From Craterostigma plantagineum (taxonomy: Eukaryota > Streptophyta > Magnoliopsida > Lamiales > Linderniaceae), in NCBI GenBank assembly GCA_027422505.1, contig JAPQWV010000001.1, forward strand, positions 1,426,001-1,490,000: a DNA stretch of 64,000 bases. Reading direction: 5' to 3'. The notes beneath the pieces were generated by a model that saw nothing but the letters and a program-made list of their open reading frames with translations, was not told where the DNA came from and made no database searches. Positions 36,101-51,659 of the stretch are shown here, one piece after another. Made by a program: the position numbers and the translations under genes. The stretch's first letter is position 1. Every line of letters begins with the position of its first letter.

Positions 36101-36673
36101 GAAGGCTAAGCTCACTATTTTCTATTGATACTGCTTCGCTGCTCTATTCCTTTCTAACTCACGATGCTTTTGCTTTGAGCCTCAGATGTGCTGCTGTCTC
36201 CCGCACATGTTGCTGCCCAAACCCTCTTGGACATGGCTAAAAGCTCAAAGCATATCCCTTTTGAAGCTATCAAGTTGATCAAGAAACCTCTCCACATAGC
36301 TGTAAAATCCAGCAAATCAAGACTGGCACCAGAGAGATCCATTAAATTCATCGATCCACCAAGGGCAACAAAACTGATAAACCCGCCAAAGAATTCAGAC
36401 AATGGGTTTCCTTCGAAAAAGTTGAAGCTCCCCCCAACTGTTAGAGATGGCGGCGGCACTCTACATCATAGAAAAGGACTGCCATTACACTGGTCTGGTA
36501 CTTCTTCTTTGGTGAGATCGCCTAGTAAGTTAGGTAGGGATTCATCAACTCATGGTAGAGATAACTACGGTACAGATCTATTTAAGAAACCATTTCTTAC
36601 AAAACCGCCAAGGGCAACGGAGTCTCCTCGACCGAGCGGTATGCACAGTAAGTTCAGAAACTCTTTGCAGTAA
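33141..36673 (+). CDS. Plant-specific protein of unknown function (probable frame break in exon 4)
   Basis: Exons: 33141-33195, 33614-33874, 34275-34427, 34990-35335, 35457-35928, 36186-36673. The start is MASAEGFGSS; an alternative Met at 33111 would read through a likely leader intron. About 591 aa, Ser/Lys-rich with no catalytic domain that I recognise. Conserved-looking blocks are DAFDITRHIDELSLDELLNG, PKDVLQRLSLPPQKDLDLLL, NGLPPLPWS and AAQTLLDMA. I recall similar blocks in uncharacterised plant proteins but cannot name them. Exon 4 entered at 34990 continues as IYGL, then stops; the conserved KPLKHDAFDIT is one frame over. One missing base at about 35003-35006 restores a multiple of three across all exons. 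A missed micro-exon is the alternative. The gene is convergent with the CDPK at 37076-40161. Confidence 0.7.
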
Positions 36674-37075
36674 GATTTTATCTGCCTATGTGGCACAAAA
36701 CCAACTTGCAAGTTGCAGTTGCTTTATGTTTGTGTTGTACAGCGTGTGTTTTTTACTTGTAAAAATTTATGTCGTAAGTTTGCAGCTCATTTAAAAGGGC
36801 CATGAATGTGTTGTGACCGTCTTCGTTTGTCTGTAATTTATTTGAGAACTTTTGAAGATGTTGTTCACTAAATTCATTAAACGTTTTAATATTTTCATCT
36901 TCCCTTCGTTGTTGTTTTAGAGTTGCGCTCTTCTATCGTAGCATGTAATAATTAATGTATGACTTCTGTGCGCCAGCATAAAAGAGAATGGAATCAATCC
37001 GACATATATTATATCAATTCGAGTCTGCATTGTCTTCAACTTGGATGGAGTTATTCAAAAACTGCTAATAGATTG

Positions 37076-40161
<3,086 letters not shown>

Positions 40162-41012
40162 TAGTGCTTGTGATGGAGCTGTCTTTTGCTTTTCCTCAGA
40201 ATGTGTAGTTATGACTTATGAGAGATGAGGAGTTGTTGGTCTGTGTAGTGTAGGTCAATGGGAAAGAGGTAATGACTGTTTTGACCTTCTGTGAGACGAA
40301 GAAGATGAAGAGGTAATCAATCAGCGAGGTATTCATTTTATTTCCACTTGTAGTCCTTCAGTTTTGACTTCTCTAAAACTCACCCCTATTGTCAAGGTCA
40401 ACCTAATATTTTGTGTTTAGTTTCAAGATTTTGACCATACATTGTTCATATAAAAGAAGGGATCATAACCAAGATCAAACATTACAATTGTGATTGCGGC
40501 AAATATTAACTTTCTTTTCTTTCTTGGACTCTTGGTTATTTAAGGGTACTAACGAAATAAAGTTGTTCTAGTGAAGTACCAAATATTATATTATCTAGAT
40601 AATGAAATATATTATAGATCTCAACTTAAGTTGCCAGGTCGTTCGTATCCTAGCAACTATAAACAACTAAGATTCACCCATGATTTATCAAATTCCTAAA
40701 ATAATAGGGGTGACATATTGCTCAACTACCTAATGAATGCATCACTTTCACCAAGCCGGCAATGATGATCTCCATTCTTCAACACAAGAAATTGAATTTC
40801 ATCGAAAAAGAAAATCTTTGATGCCGAAATTGCAAGTCCTATCCAAAGAAAAATATCAAAACCTACCAACATTGGCAAAATTTATTTATGTACCGGGCTG
40901 CGCTTTGCTTTACCACGTGCCATGCCAACACAACATAATATCCCATTACAAAGTCCAACCATATCAACAGAAACGTCACAACCCATCATTAGTCAAACCC
41001 AATCACTACCCA
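40162..41012. other. CDPK promoter and CHX 3' region
   Basis: The first part is upstream sequence of the minus-strand CDPK. The remainder is downstream of the CHX gene and should include its 3' untranslated region. The frames at 40737-41045 and 40922-41110 (+) have no family resemblance and overlap the CHX stop region. Confidence 0.5.
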
Positions 41013-43787
41013 TCATTCGCCGTCCGTATCGACGACTTCCGTTAAAAAATCCAACGAACCACCCTCCTCAACCTCAAGCCTCCTATACTGCTGCATCACA
41101 AGCACCGTAGCACTCATCGAAACAGACACCAACAAATTCCCGACGGGCCCGAGCTCCGAGCCCTCGTCCGAACTCGAGCCATTCAGAGCCTCCGCCACCT
41201 CGCCCTCGGGAATTCTCCCGACCACAAACATATTACATCGCCCGAGCCTCCTCACCGCCTCCACCACATCCGACGAATCGCTAGCCACCACCTCATCGTA
41301 GCTCATCGACCCATCGTTCGAAGCCCTAGGCACGAACCGAGCCACAAACTCCTCATCATCGTCCTTCTGCGCATCCACGTCGATCCGTAGGGTTCCCCCG
41401 CCGAGGAGCCGACGGTCCGCGACGAAGCGAACCACGTCGAGCCTAACCCCAGCGTGCTCGGCCATCAATGCACCGTAGGACACCGCCTCCCTGTCGTCGG
41501 GCCCGCCGAAGAAAAGCGCCGCCACAGCGAAGTCCACGCTGCTCGCCGACACGTGGACGGGCCCGCCGAGGCCGCGGTCCACCAGTATCCCGACGGAGCA
41601 CGGGGCGTGGCGTAGGACCCGTCGGTTCACGTCCCTCAGCTCAGGTCTGGCCGTCTCGAACGACCCGTCGACCCGCGGGTGCCTGTGGTGGGGTAGGACG
41701 ATGAGGGCGGCCCGTTTCCCCTCGGCGGTGGCGCACACGTCCTCGTGTATGTCTGACATCCTCGAGATGGCCGTCATGGGACGGATGGAGACGCGGCTGA
41801 GGTTCTCGTAGGCCTCGAAGGCCACCACGACGTGGTTCGAGCTTGGGCCTGACGGGCCCTTGTTCCAGAAGGGAAGGCCGTTCCTACGGGCCTTGTGGAC
41901 CATGAGGATCGCGGAGGTGCGCTCGGAGAGCTCCATAAGGTGGACGGCATAGACGCGGAGCCCGCCCTTTCGGCCCGTGCCTCGGGACGCCTCGATGAGA
42001 TTGATCAGTGTCGGGATGTTCCTCGTGCTGTGGAAGCACGCCATGATTCTCAGCTGTGTGCTGCTGCTGTCTTTTCTCTCTATCGTGCGGTGTTTGTATT
42101 CGAGGCGGGCCATTTTCGCAGGCTTGTATATGGCCGTGACGATAGGAGTAGTCATGAAGGTCGTGAATAGGGCCATTAGGACCATGATTGCGAACGTCTG
42201 ATCGTTCAGTACCTGCAAAGGGCAATAGATCAACAGATACACATACATTAGATGTAGGAGACGTGGCATTTCAACCCTTAGGTCACGGGTTTGAACTCCG
42301 TTACTATAGTATTAGGTGGATTGAGACATATTCACATGATCCCTGAAGTTTGGACACAAAGCTGATTGAGTGGGGATACTCTAGGGTCGTAAAAAATAAA
42401 ATAAAATCAACTCACCCCTCTGTCTCTTCCAATGTTCAAGACGATAAGCTCGACGAGCCCTTTAGTGTTCATCAAGAACCCGAGGGTCAACGACTCCCTG
42501 AACGGAATCCTGCAGCACAGAGCGACCAAAACGGTCCCGAGAATCTTCCCAAGGCACGCGACAAAGATAACCATCGCAAGCAGACCCCACGACTGAGCGC
42601 CTCGTATCGTCGCAACGTCCGTCTTCAGACCGCTCGAGACAAAGTACAACGGCAAGAACAGACCCGAAACTAAGTCCTCGACCTTCTCCACGAGGGCCGC
42701 CGCGAAAGGCCCCTCCTTCGGGACGAGCACTCCCACAACAAAAGCCCCAAAGAGCGCGTGGATCCCAATCGCATCGGTCATAAGCGCCGCGCCGAGCACG
42801 GCGGCGAGGGTCCCACAGACGTATATCTCGTCGACCGCCTCGCCCTCGGGGCATCGCCTGGCGACCTAATTAAAAACCCGAGGGCCCACGACGATGCAGC
42901 CCGCGACGAACCCGAGCCCGGACCCAAAGACCCACAGGGAGACCCAAGGGGACCGACCCGACCCGGAGAGAGCCACCGCCAGGGCCAGGAGGATCCACGC
43001 AGCCACGTCGTTCACGGCGGCGGCCGACATGGCTAGTCTTCCCACGTCGGTGGTGAGGAGTTTGAGCTCGGCTAAGATTCGGGCCAAGACGGGGAAGGCC
43101 GTGATGGATAGGGCGACGCCCATGAAGACGAGGAAAGGGGCTTCGCTCACGCCTTCTGAGATTGTGGCTCGGAGGACGAAGGAAGTGCCCACGCCTAGGG
43201 CGAAGGGTAGGGTTATGCCCGCTAGGGCGATGGTGAGTGCTTCTTGCCTGTTTTGCGTAGGGACTTTGGGTCGAGCTCTAGGCCGATGAGGAAGAGGAAG
43301 AATAGGAGGCCGAGGTTGGCGAGCGTGTCGAGGACGTTAGGCTCTTGGGTGGGAATACGGCTTGGAGGTACTTTTGGTTCCTTCCTAGAGCCGATGGGCC
43401 GAGCAAAACTCCACCCTGAAAAAAAAATTACATAGGATATGTTGTTGTTGAGTATTGATCATCATATGCTGTCACATAATACCGGAATGATTGCTGATAA
43501 AACTGACGAACGAACAAGCGAACTCAAATGTGTGACATGTATAAGTTTCTCTCAGCACAAACACTTGACTCAGAGACAACGGAAAACTGAAATATTACTA
43601 TTATCTCGGCGATGACACGAGGTTGTCTTAACGGTCTGAGAAGATAGGCCAGGCCACGTGTCACAACTACTACCAGGCATATCTGGAGGATTATGAGGGG
43701 AACAGCATAGTGAAGTGGATTATCTCCTTGGAAGACTCCATTCGAAGTAGCCTTCATTGGAGAAGGGCCTTTTATCGATGAATTCAT
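41013..43787 (-). pseudogene. Cation/H+ exchanger, CHX18/19-like, damaged
   Basis: Three exons on the minus strand: 43599-43787, 42416-43415, 41013-42212. Exon 1 reads [20 protein letters not shown]. The Na/H-exchanger membrane domain spans exons 1-2 (about 12 hydrophobic segments). The long hydrophilic tail typical of CHX follows in exon 3 (400 codons). Exon 2 has three defects as written: a missing base at about 43334-43335 (before LDTLANLG), another at about 43239-43241, and a TAG stop at 42866-42868 between VFN and [13 protein letters not shown], where I would expect a Trp. With the two bases counted, the exon length returns to frame. CHX proteins move K+ or other cations against protons in endosomal or prevacuolar membranes. 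The TAG is a base substitution, which favours a true pseudogene. The two one-base gaps could be consensus errors. Confidence 0.85.
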
Positions 43788-43799
43788 ATTTGTAGATGC

Positions 43800-45063
43800 A
43801 GAAAAGTATCTGCACTTTAGAGATAAGAAGAAACACCATCATAATCAACATACGTATGCGTTCATGCATTGCATTAGGAAATGCTGAAGAGAATGCTTAA
43901 ACATTGTAAGTGACTTCAAAGACAGACATTCGTATCATGATCAAATATGCTAAAACTGTTCCACAAAGTCATTCAGACGGGTGATTTTGCAATGCAAGAA
44001 AAAAGTCACACAGAAAGTATCTTGAAGTCTCTGCAATCTAAAGTCAGTTGAAACTTGAAGCGACTGCATCATCATTGAAGTACTAGCACTACAGTTCACC
44101 AACATCTTTTCTAGTTGACAAAGAATAAAAATTGACTTCGAGAGAATGCCCCTGTGCCCCTTGCACCACCCATGAAATCGACAAAGGACGTCACATGATA
44201 AAATGTCCATCAATCCTAGAAGGGAAAACTAATTTTAACGCTCTTTCTAATTCCTATAATCCATGATTTGATCTCTAACCATAACAAATCTGAGGGAGAC
44301 ACTGGTATGACAAATCGATCGTCAAAACTATATTGAAAAAGCTCAAATGTGTTCATCCCTCAGCTCAATAAACAAGAAAAAGTAGAATAATATTCCACCA
44401 TAGTTGAACCGTAATAGTGGTTGCAGAGAGATAGAGAGAACCTGAAACTATCAATCGGTCATTCAGCGATTAGGGCTGTAGCTGAAGCCAATACCAGCTC
44501 GAGCAGTAACGATGGAGGCGGAGACAATGACGGAGAAAGAACAGCTCAAATTGCTTTTATATGAATAGCTCATTTATATTTTTTATTTTATTTTTCAATT
44601 TTGTTCGAGGACAGCATTTTCTATTGATAAATATTAATAGTATTCCATAAATTTCCTAATGTCATTATTGGAGATACAGAGTAACATTTCTAAAATAGGA
44701 ATCAAGTTTAATTAGTTTGACTATATGTGAAAGGGAAATTAATTTCAGATCAAATTTTGTGTAGCTCACGGGCAAAAATGTAATATTCTTTAAGCGGACA
44801 AGTAATTTATTGGGTCGGATCGACCCATTTTTTGGCCCTAAGGAACATTATAGATGAGCCGCGTCCATCTTAATGATCCATCTAACGTCATTCAAAGTCC
44901 GTTTGGATCATTAAATCTATTTACGATATCTGTTCTTTTTCTTTTTTGGGGTGAACAGAAATTGAATTGGAGAAAACCTTCGAGCGTAATAATAAATAGG
45001 ACCTTGTCTTTACCAATCCCTGTTCAATCTTTCTTTGTCGTGATCTTGGAAATTCTGATCGTC
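43800..45063. other. Divergent promoter region between CHX and POB1-like genes
   Basis: Upstream of the minus-strand CHX and the plus-strand BTB gene. A non-coding CHX leader exon could lie near 44440-44540, where the sequence becomes GC-richer with a splice-like boundary, but I cannot confirm it. The region just before 45064 is the leader of the BTB gene, and a frame from 44854 joins the same reading frame as the gene. Confidence 0.4.
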
Positions 45064-48000
45064 ATGGATGTGGGTTCGCCGGAAACCCCATCATCTGATT
45101 TTGGGTTTGCTTTCAACGACGTTAATTTTTCGGATAGGGTTCTGATGATCGAGATTTTACCCGACTCTCCCGGGTCGAGAAATGACCCGGAAGATTCGCT
45201 GTCGGATTGGGCTCGTAATCGGAAGCGCCGAAGAGATGACCAGCTTACAAATGTTGATGGTAACTCTTTTTTACCATACTTTTTGGATTATGACATCTGT
45301 TCATTGATGTTTTGGTATTGAGATTTATTTATTTTATTGTTGTGGGGTTATTTTAGCTGTTTTTTTTTTTGGCTGGGTTGCGGGATTCTTGTGGTTTTTC
45401 AGGAGTAAAATTTAGGATTATTCTAAACTTCTGTTTAGGGTTTGGGTTTGTATGTTTAGGGGAGATTGCTGCTTCCTGGGCATTTTCTAATTTATTTTTG
45501 CTCTTATTGGTTGAAGATCTTTACTTTGTAGAATATCATAGAAAGTTAGCCTGTTCTGAACCGTTTTAAGGAGTAGATACATAACCGAACCGTAAAAAAT
45601 ATAGTTACAGCTACGTTTTGAACCGAAACCGCTGTCGACGACAGACAATTTGCTTATTGCCATTCGCCTTTCTTCCAATACTTATACGGAGTATATCTGG
45701 TCATTGACGTGTTTATTTTTGGCACCTGCCCATTTTTCTTCATTGCTGATCTGCCTTCTATAGAGCTAGTGAATTACCTTCTTCTTAATGATCAATTCCA
45801 TACTCTGCTCTGTAAAACGTTCGTAATTAATGATCGTGAGCTTTGCAGAAACGACCGAACAGTGCGAAGAACAGATCGTGAACTGCAACGTCCTCGATCT
45901 TGAGGACGGTGCTACTTACGAAAACCAAGAGGATGAGGCTGTTGCTATGACAGAGGAGCCCCCCGAGGAATTAGATGATGCAACAGAACAAAATGGTATA
46001 TCTAGCATAACATTGCGTGGAGTTAATATTCTGTGTAGAGCTAAACCTGATTCTTTTGACTTCATGATAATGCTTGTGATATCGTTTCATTTGAAGATGA
46101 ACGTCTCAGTGTAGAGTTGATTTAAGTGAAGCTTAACTCAGGCATTGCCTCATATGGTTAGGTTGGATTGTAGTAGCTAATGATCATAGGACTCTGCGGA
46201 GGAACTCATTACAATCTGAGTTGCAGATATTATTTCAGAAAGTTGAAGGTCAATTTGCTCTCTCAGGTCTTCAAACCACTCAAGAAGATGAAGCGTCTGG
46301 TAGCATGGACTATTTACCCGTGCAAGTGAAGAGCATGCACATCAGCTCTCCTATTTTGGCGGCGAAGAGTCCGTATTTCTACAAGGTAAGTCTCTGTTAG
46401 AATGTGATAAATTTAGGTACCTGCCTTTTTTCGCGCTTATATGTTGTCATTGTTTGCATCCACTCAATCAGCGAACATATTTTTCAGTTGTTCTCCAATG
46501 GGATGAGAGAGTCGGAACAGCGCCATGTTGTTTTGAGAATACATGCGTCGGGTAAGTATATCCTTCTTTTTTCCTTATAGGTGATAAAAGGCCCTTAAGA
46601 TGTAAATTACGTTTGTTGAGTTAATCGATAAACATTGTACTTTTCCAAAACGCATATATGCTTAAAAACCTTCATTGCTTCATTTATCAGAGGAAGCTGC
46701 TCTCATGGATCTCTTGAGCTTCATGTATAGCAACACTTTGCCCAGGGTTACGCCCACCGCTTTGTTGGACGTTTTGATGGCTGCTGACAAGTATGAGGTG
46801 GCATCGTGCATGAGATATTGCAGCCAATTACTGAGGAACTTACCAATGTCTTGCGAATCTGCCTTGCTTTACTTGGATCTTCCCTCGACCGTTTTGATGG
46901 CCGATGCCGTTCAACAACTCTGCGACGCCGCCAAACATTTCCTTGCCGCGCGATTCAGGGACATCAGCAAGTAAATTGAAACATTTCTTTATTCTATTTT
47001 TTCACGGTCACCGCATAATGCCATAAACAGCAGCACCATCTTTTTTTCAGTGATCTTATGTGCTAGTCAAACCTCCTTTTCTCAGTTCATATAGGAGACT
47101 TCCATAGTCAAAGATTGCATTTTTCCATATCGTTCAAATACAAAACCGCAATCCCATGTTGGATATTCGAAAGAGTAACCGAGAAATTGAAATTATAGTT
47201 CTTTTTGCTATCAGTTGAAGAATTTTTTCCCCGCAAGTTACTTGGTATTTCTTAACCATGTAAAGCTTCTTCGTCAGGTATCAAGAAGAGGTGCTAAACC
47301 TGCCATTAGCTGGCATAGAAGCCGTCCTTTCGAGCGACGACTTACAAGTAGCATCAGAAGACGCCGTGTACGACTTTGTCCTAAAATGGGCTCGAACCCA
47401 TCACCCAAAATTAGAAGAAAGGAGAGAAATCTTAAGCTCACGCCTACTCCAATACGTTCGCTTCCCATACATGACCTGTCGTAAGCTCAGAAAAGTCCTA
47501 GCCAGCCCAGACATAGACTCAGACCTATCCTCGAAAGTCGTCCTAGACGCACTGTTCTACAAATCAGAAGCGCCCCACCGCCAGCGCTCACTAGTGGCCG
47601 AAGAATCGAACTCCTCTTCTCACCGTAGGTTCGTCGAAAGGGCCTACAAATATCGACCCATCAAAGTCATGGAGTTCGACTCGCCACGTCAGCAGTGCAT
47701 AGTCTACTTGGACCTGAAGCGCGAGGAATGCCTTCAGCTGTATCCCTCGGGGCGTATCTATTCTCAGGCGTTTCACTTGGGGGGACAAGGGTTCTTCTTG
47801 TCGGGGCACTGCAATATGGACCAGCAAAGCTCTTTCCACTGCTTTGGTCTGTTTCTGGGCATGCAAGAGAAGGGCTCGGCGGCTTTTACGGTGGACTACG
47901 AATTTGCTTCGAGGACGAAGCCTTTGGAGGATTTTGCGACTAAGTATAAGGGGAGCTATACTTTTACGGGCGGGAAAGCTGTGGGCTATAGGAACCTTTT

Positions 48001-48094
48001 CGGCGTGCCGTGGACTGCGTTTGTAGCTGATGATAGTCCGTTTTTTGTTAATGGCGTTTTGCACTTGAGGGCTGAGCTTACTATAAAAAAGTGA
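45064..48094 (+). CDS. BTB/POZ-BACK protein, POB1/LRB family
   Basis: Six exons: 45064-45259, 45849-45995, 46267-46385, 46488-46551, 46691-46970, 47278-48094. All phases agree; 540 aa. The start MDVGSPETP was preferred to an in-frame Met 70 codons upstream because the upstream stretch looks like leader and the homologues start with a short acidic region. An N-terminal acidic and basic region ([11 protein letters not shown], possible nuclear signal) precedes the BTB domain (about 145-265; [20 protein letters not shown] and the Arg-His-rich VVLRIHAS). A BACK domain follows in the last exon, then a C-terminal TRAF/MATH-like region ending [15 protein letters not shown]1 proteins are adaptors of CUL3 ubiquitin ligases; LRB1/LRB2 trigger turnover of phytochromes and PIF3 in the light. 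The exact paralogue is not resolved. Confidence 0.93.
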
Positions 48095-48511
48095 GCTTTT
48101 CCTTTCTTTTTTCTCTCTCCTACTAATGTGTTGGGACGAAAGATTGGCTTTTGCTTGGGTTGATTTCATGGCGAATGGTTGATGTTTGTACTTGTGGGAT
48201 TGTTTGGAGTAGTTTGACTGTTGTTGGGAATGCTCTTCATTGTTGTTTCTCTTTTATTAATTTATGTAATAAAATTGTCTTGGTGGTGGACTACGAAAAG
48301 TAAATATTTATCATGTAAGATTTCTCATATATCGTATACGCCAATTTAAAAATTGAAGATATTAATTTTTTTGGGCCTTCTTTCATAGTTGGGCCTTCTT
48401 ATGTAAGGAGGAGCAAAACCACGTTAGCTCTGCTACACTACACTACACTACACTCGCCTTACTGCTTTCAGGTTCTCCATTCCAAACCTCAGAATCGATC
48501 TGTCGGCGAAA
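48095..48511. other. 3' region of POB1-like gene and NDPK promoter
   Basis: Contains the 3' untranslated region of the BTB gene. Near 48372-48402 the GGGCCTT motif occurs twice (48373 and 48393), resembling site II elements, and a CACTA-type run (CTACACTACACTACACTACA) sits at about 48431-48450. No gene. Confidence 0.4.
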
Positions 48512-50459
48512 ATGAGGGCTCACATTTCCAGATCTGCAAGATCGTTCCTTTCTGCTGCTTCAAAGCAGACTGCTCGGTCTTTTTCCGGTATGTAAGTGGT
48601 GTATTATTGGAGATTAATTTGTTTATTTTTATTAAAATGTGGATCAGTTAGTTCATCATTTGGTAGTATATGAGAATTTTGATATTACTTGATGATCTGA
48701 GCTTCTGGAGATTCTGCGTCAGTGGGTTTCCGATTGGTGTAAGTGTTATCAGTGATCTGTAGCTTATATCTATGGTGTTCCTTCATCTATTTGGAATCCT
48801 GAGATTCTATTAGCTCCTTTTTTCTGAATATGTTTAAAATTGCAAGATTATACCATCGGTTTTTTCATTCTTGATTGGATGTAAATTTGAAGTCTCTTTT
48901 CTTGGTGTAAATTCGAAGTCTCTTGCTTTTTTAATATTTGGTTTCCAAGTTGGATGATTTTAGCATCATATATTTTTGGCTGATTGATGTTTGCATGCGA
49001 TTATTCCATACATGTACTTCTTTTGTAAGAAATCTGGTTGGTAATGTACCTTCCAATCCCAAACGGCGATGCTGAAAATTTTGGAATTTCAGGTGGACGT
49101 GTGGCACCTGCTATTTGTTACCGTGGGAAAGTATCTTCTGTAGCTTCATATGGTTCGTCGGCGTCAGGAAATGCTTACAGAAATTTTATTTATGGTGCTT
49201 TTGCACTTCCAACTGCAGGTATTGAACACACTACGTTTAATACTCTACATAGCCTCCTCATTGTTTGGAACACATCAGATTTCTTATTTAAGGATTTAAT
49301 ACTCTAGTGTTTTTCAGACATCTGTTCTACTATGAAATATATGTTTCTTCCCGCATCTGTGAGGCTGAGTTCTCACTTTTACTTCTTGTTTTAATCCATG
49401 TGTGACATAGCCATCATGCTTCAAGAACAAGAAGCATATGCTGCCGAGGTACCTTCTTTTTTCTTTGCTTGGCTAAACCATTCCCTAAACCCTTAGCCAA
49501 CTTCTTTTAATTGATTTTTCTTTATTGTGTTTCGTTCTAGATGGAGAGAACTTTCATAGCAATCAAACCCGATGGAGTGCAGAGAGGACTGGTAACCTAT
49601 GCGCTACCGATCATATATGAGTGCATAATTTCAAAATTCTAATGTGCTAATTTCGGGTGGTTGTGTACACTCTAACGAATTGTTATTTTTTTTAGATTTC
49701 AGAAATCATTTCTCGATTTGAAAGAAAAGGGTTTAAGCTCGTGGCAATCAAGGTTGTGGTTCCCACAAAGGACTTTGCGGAGAAGCATTATCACGACCTC
49801 AAGGAGAGGCCGTTCTTTGACGGCCTGTGCGATTTCCTTAGCTCTGGGCCCGTTATCGCCATGGTTAGAACGCGACTTATGCCCTACCTTTAATATTTCC
49901 TCTTCGATTGAAACCATATCCTAGAAAACTGTGGGATGACTAATCATCTTCATGTATAATTCTCAGGTTTGGGAAGGTGAAGGAGTGATCAAATATGGTC
50001 GAAAACTCATTGGAGCCACAGATCCTCAGAAATCGGAACCCGGAACCATACGGGGAGATTTGGCTGTTGTTGTCGGAAGGTACACTGAAATTTTTTTTTA
50101 CATTTACGTAATCAAGTCTTGAATCTTGATACTTTGGTGACTGCAACAAATAACATTCAGAAAAAAAAAGGAAGGGAACATTTTTCTGCTGTTTTCCCCA
50201 TTTCTTGATTAGGTGGTTCGAACGAGTCGAGCTTGAGGATTCGATTGCTTACTGTGCTTGTTGAAAACTCGGTACTCCGTAGAATTGTTCCATGTAATAA
50301 CTAATAATGTTGATGTGCCTTGTTTATTGTTGCAGAAACATAATTCATGGCAGTGATGGCCCTGAGACAGCAAAGGATGAAATCGAACTGTGGTTTAAGC
50401 CTGAGGATTTGGTTACTTACACAAGCAATGCTGAGAAGTGGATCTATGGCGATAACTAA
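48512..50459 (+). CDS. Organellar nucleoside diphosphate kinase (NDPK3-like)
   Basis: Seven exons: 48512-48587, 49093-49218, 49411-49448, 49541-49591, 49696-49863, 49967-50079, 50336-50459. In phase, 231 aa. The first about 80 residues are an Arg/Ser/Ala-rich targeting sequence ([20 protein letters not shown]). The NDPK domain begins at [17 protein letters not shown] and contains the active-site His in [10 protein letters not shown], and ends in the WIYGDN tail. It transfers a gamma-phosphate between nucleoside di- and triphosphates through a phosphohistidine. The N-terminal extension and sequence fit NDPK3/4 of the mitochondrial intermembrane space, with dual chloroplast targeting also reported for the class. 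Confidence 0.95.
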
Positions 50460-50996
50460 CCAGTGACATAGTTCTCTTTTTGAATTTTTTTCCCCGACAT
50501 CAGTTACGATGAGTGGGTGAAGCAAATAAATTTGAATTTTACCATTAAGAGGGCTTTCCATTGGCCATGAAATGAGAATAATGCTACACAATGTATTTGA
50601 ATTTGAATACCTGTCAGGTTGACGATATATTTTATAATTACAGACGGTTCATTTTTTCATGATTGGTTGGCTTCTTTTTGGTTATCAAATTCAAGAAAAT
50701 AAATAGCTTTTTAAGGGTCAATTCAAAATCATGCCCCATTAAGGATTTGATTTCGAATTTAGGCTCTATTTGAGAATTTTTTAGGTTAAAGGACCCATTT
50801 GTGTGGAGTAAAAAAGTGGTATGAAATATATATGAACTGGTATAGGAAGATCGTTTTGTGTTACAAACTTTCAACATACTGGTATGTCAGAGCAATTAAG
50901 TGGTACGATAGAAAATAAACTGGTATCAGATGATCATAAACTGGTACCGAATTATGGTTTTGTAGTACAGAATTTCAACATACTGGTATTTAAGAG

Positions 50997-51536
50997 TAGG
51001 GATGGCAACGGGTCGGGTATGGGTCGGGTTTCGCCGGACCCGGGACCCGACCCGATTATTTTTTAGCGAACCCGGGACCCGCCATGCCCCGTCTCGGGTC
51101 TGGACCCGCCCCGCCCCGGGCGAGACCCGAGCGAACCGGGTCGACCCGCCAGACCCGAATATATTATTTTTTTTTTTTTTCAATTTTTCTTTTTTTTTTT
51201 AATTTTTACAAGATAAATTTATAAATGTGTTGATTGAGATTCAAACTCACAACCTCACATTTGTAATACCAAACTTCTACCATTAGACAACAACTTTTAT
51301 TCATAATATTAACAACAATAATATATACCTTTAATTACAAATGAATTATAATATAGATATATTATCGGGGCGGGTTCGGGCCGGGTCTCGGGGCGGGTTT
51401 GGCCGGACCCGGGACCCGCCCCAGACCCGGTCGGGTAGAAAAATTTTAAACCATTACCCGCCACATACCCCGTTATTTAAAAAATACCCGGCCCATTAGG
51501 GGCGGGTCTGCCGGACCCGCCCCATTGCCATCCCTA
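50997..51536. mobile_element. hAT-type MITE, 540 bp, nested in copy D
   Basis: The termini are TAGGGATGGCAACGGGTCGG and its inverse. The flank TTTAAGAG is duplicated perfectly at 50989-50996 and 51537-51544 (8 bp). The subterminal regions are G/C-rich (GGGACCCG-type repeats) and the centre is AT-rich. It is about the same length as the MITE at 11624-12162 and shares its end structure, so both probably belong to one family. A tRNA-like segment lies inside at 51230-51292. Confidence 0.9.
51230..51292 (-). other. tRNA-like (SINE head) sequence inside the MITE
   Basis: On the minus strand it reads TTGTCTAATGGTAGAAG (A-box-like) and then GAGTTTGAATCTC (B-box-like) about 35 bp on, the arrangement of an RNA polymerase III promoter in tRNA-derived SINEs. 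It is not a functional tRNA, because no full cloverleaf can be formed with the flanks. It may be a SINE fragment carried by the element. Confidence 0.45.
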
Positions 51537-51659
51537 TTTAAGAGCAATGAAGTGGTACTGGTAGAAAATGGGTCCTTAAAACTAAATTTTTTACCAAGAG
51601 GGTCTGAATCCTAAACGATAGTTATAGGGGCCCGAAATGAAAATTCCCCCTTTTTTAAA

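Larger units (their letters stand above)
50714..51649. repeat. Dispersed repeat family, copy D, with nested MITE
   Basis: The outer ends are AGGGTCAATTCAAAATCATG at left and GGCCCGAAATGAAAATTCCC at right, inverse of the ends of copy C at 27986-28376. The interior reads through the same GGTAC/CAGT units. It is interrupted at 50997-51536 by a hAT-type MITE (separate entry), after which the original sequence resumes. Confidence 0.8.

Noticed and set aside
42283..42302. B-box-like GGTCACGGGTTTGAACTCC in CHX intron 2 (possible SINE)
   Set aside because: I could not find a matching A-box, poly-A tail or flanking duplication, so a SINE call is not supported.
51002..51202. 66-codon frame (+) with GC-rich start
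   Set aside because: Lies inside the hAT MITE end, with repetitive composition and no domain.
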